Shown: in pieces, positions 39,956 to 40,022 of the stretch
Numbering within the stretch: the first letter of the stretch is position 1
Layout of the letters: each line of letters begins with the position of its first letter
Assembly (NCBI GenBank): GCA_002469805.1
Contig: DKNW01000084.1
Location: 1-40,022, forward strand
Source: Rhodobiaceae bacterium UBA7378
Lineage (GTDB): Bacteria > Pseudomonadota > Alphaproteobacteria > RS24
Direction: 5' to 3'
DNA length: 40,022 nucleotides
Made by a program: the position numbers and the translations under genes
The notes under the pieces: generated by a model
The model's database searches: none
What the model saw: the letters and a program-made list of their open reading frames with translations, nothing else
What the model was told of the DNA's origin: nothing

Positions 39956-40022
39956 TCCAAATTCCCCTACCCCAATTCCTCTAACCCACTTGGGCAAGTT
40001 AGCGCGCTGTGGCATACTTTTT

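Noticed and set aside
1..40022. CRISPR arrays, insertion sequences, rRNA genes and integrase or transposase genes
   Set aside because: No regularly spaced repeats, terminal inverted repeats with transposase frames, or rRNA-like stretches were seen on reading through.

Overview
The window reads as chromosomal DNA of a Gram-negative alphaproteobacterium. Base composition looks close to balanced or slightly GC-rich by eye. Evidence for the group is the gene order fabG-fabD / rpsF-rpsR-DUF2232-rplI-dnaB-alr-mlaE-mlaF-radA-cvpA-purF, the block der-bamB-TPR protein, and the group guaB-rsmB-guaA. A SAR116/Rhodospirillales-like marine lineage would fit, but that is inference, because no rRNA or other marker settles it.

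Layout. (1) Positions 1-1272, minus strand: end of a fatty-acid synthesis operon (fabD, then fabG cut by the window edge). (2) 1356-12527, plus strand: ribosomal protein operon rpsF-rpsR-DUF2232-rplI closed by an intrinsic terminator. A tightly overlapping run follows: dnaB, alr, mlaE, mlaF, radA, cvpA, purF and an SDR oxidoreductase. (3) 12531-16924, minus strand: panB, TPR membrane protein, bamB and der (listed in transcription order), converging on the SDR gene with only 3 bases between stop codons. (4) 17038-21950, minus strand, accessory: two methyltransferases (one with a zinc-ribbon N-terminus), a GST-like protein, a small membrane protein, a DM13 protein and an SDR with degenerate motifs. 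(5) 21992-28720, minus strand: housekeeping purine and RNA-modification genes ppx/gppA, rlmE, guaB, rsmB, a small secreted TPR protein and guaA. (6) 28833-31626, plus strand: a lipid-flavoured group with a ceramidase-like membrane protein, a PhyH dioxygenase, a two-helix membrane protein and a membrane desaturase/hydroxylase. (7) 31627-32253: non-coding stretch with a long hairpin and a tRNA-Thr(TGT). (8) 32478-33479: an AT-rich orphan gene ending in a nucleoside 2-deoxyribosyltransferase/TIR-like domain, a possible defence gene beside the tRNA. (9) 33536-39017: a catabolic island with a FAH-family hydrolase, an extradiol-type VOC dioxygenase, a TetR regulator, an acyl-CoA ligase, a second VOC protein and a sulfatase gene reduced to its two ends. 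(10) 39149-39955: an orphan PD-(D/E)XK nuclease.

The most notable new observations are in region 9. The same palindromic motif, TTATTTTA-N8-TAAAATAA, lies over a good promoter in front of the FAH-VOC operon and again in front of the tetR gene, which defines a small regulon readable from sequence alone. Directly after tetR, and translationally coupled to it, is a sulfatase pseudogene. Its signal peptide and N-terminal sulfatase motif are fused out of frame to its C-terminal motif by one large internal deletion, and a later 25-bp tandem duplication shifts its tail again. Together these suggest an aromatic or aryl-sulfate degradation locus that has lost its first step.

No insertion sequence, transposase, integrase, CRISPR array or rRNA gene was seen.
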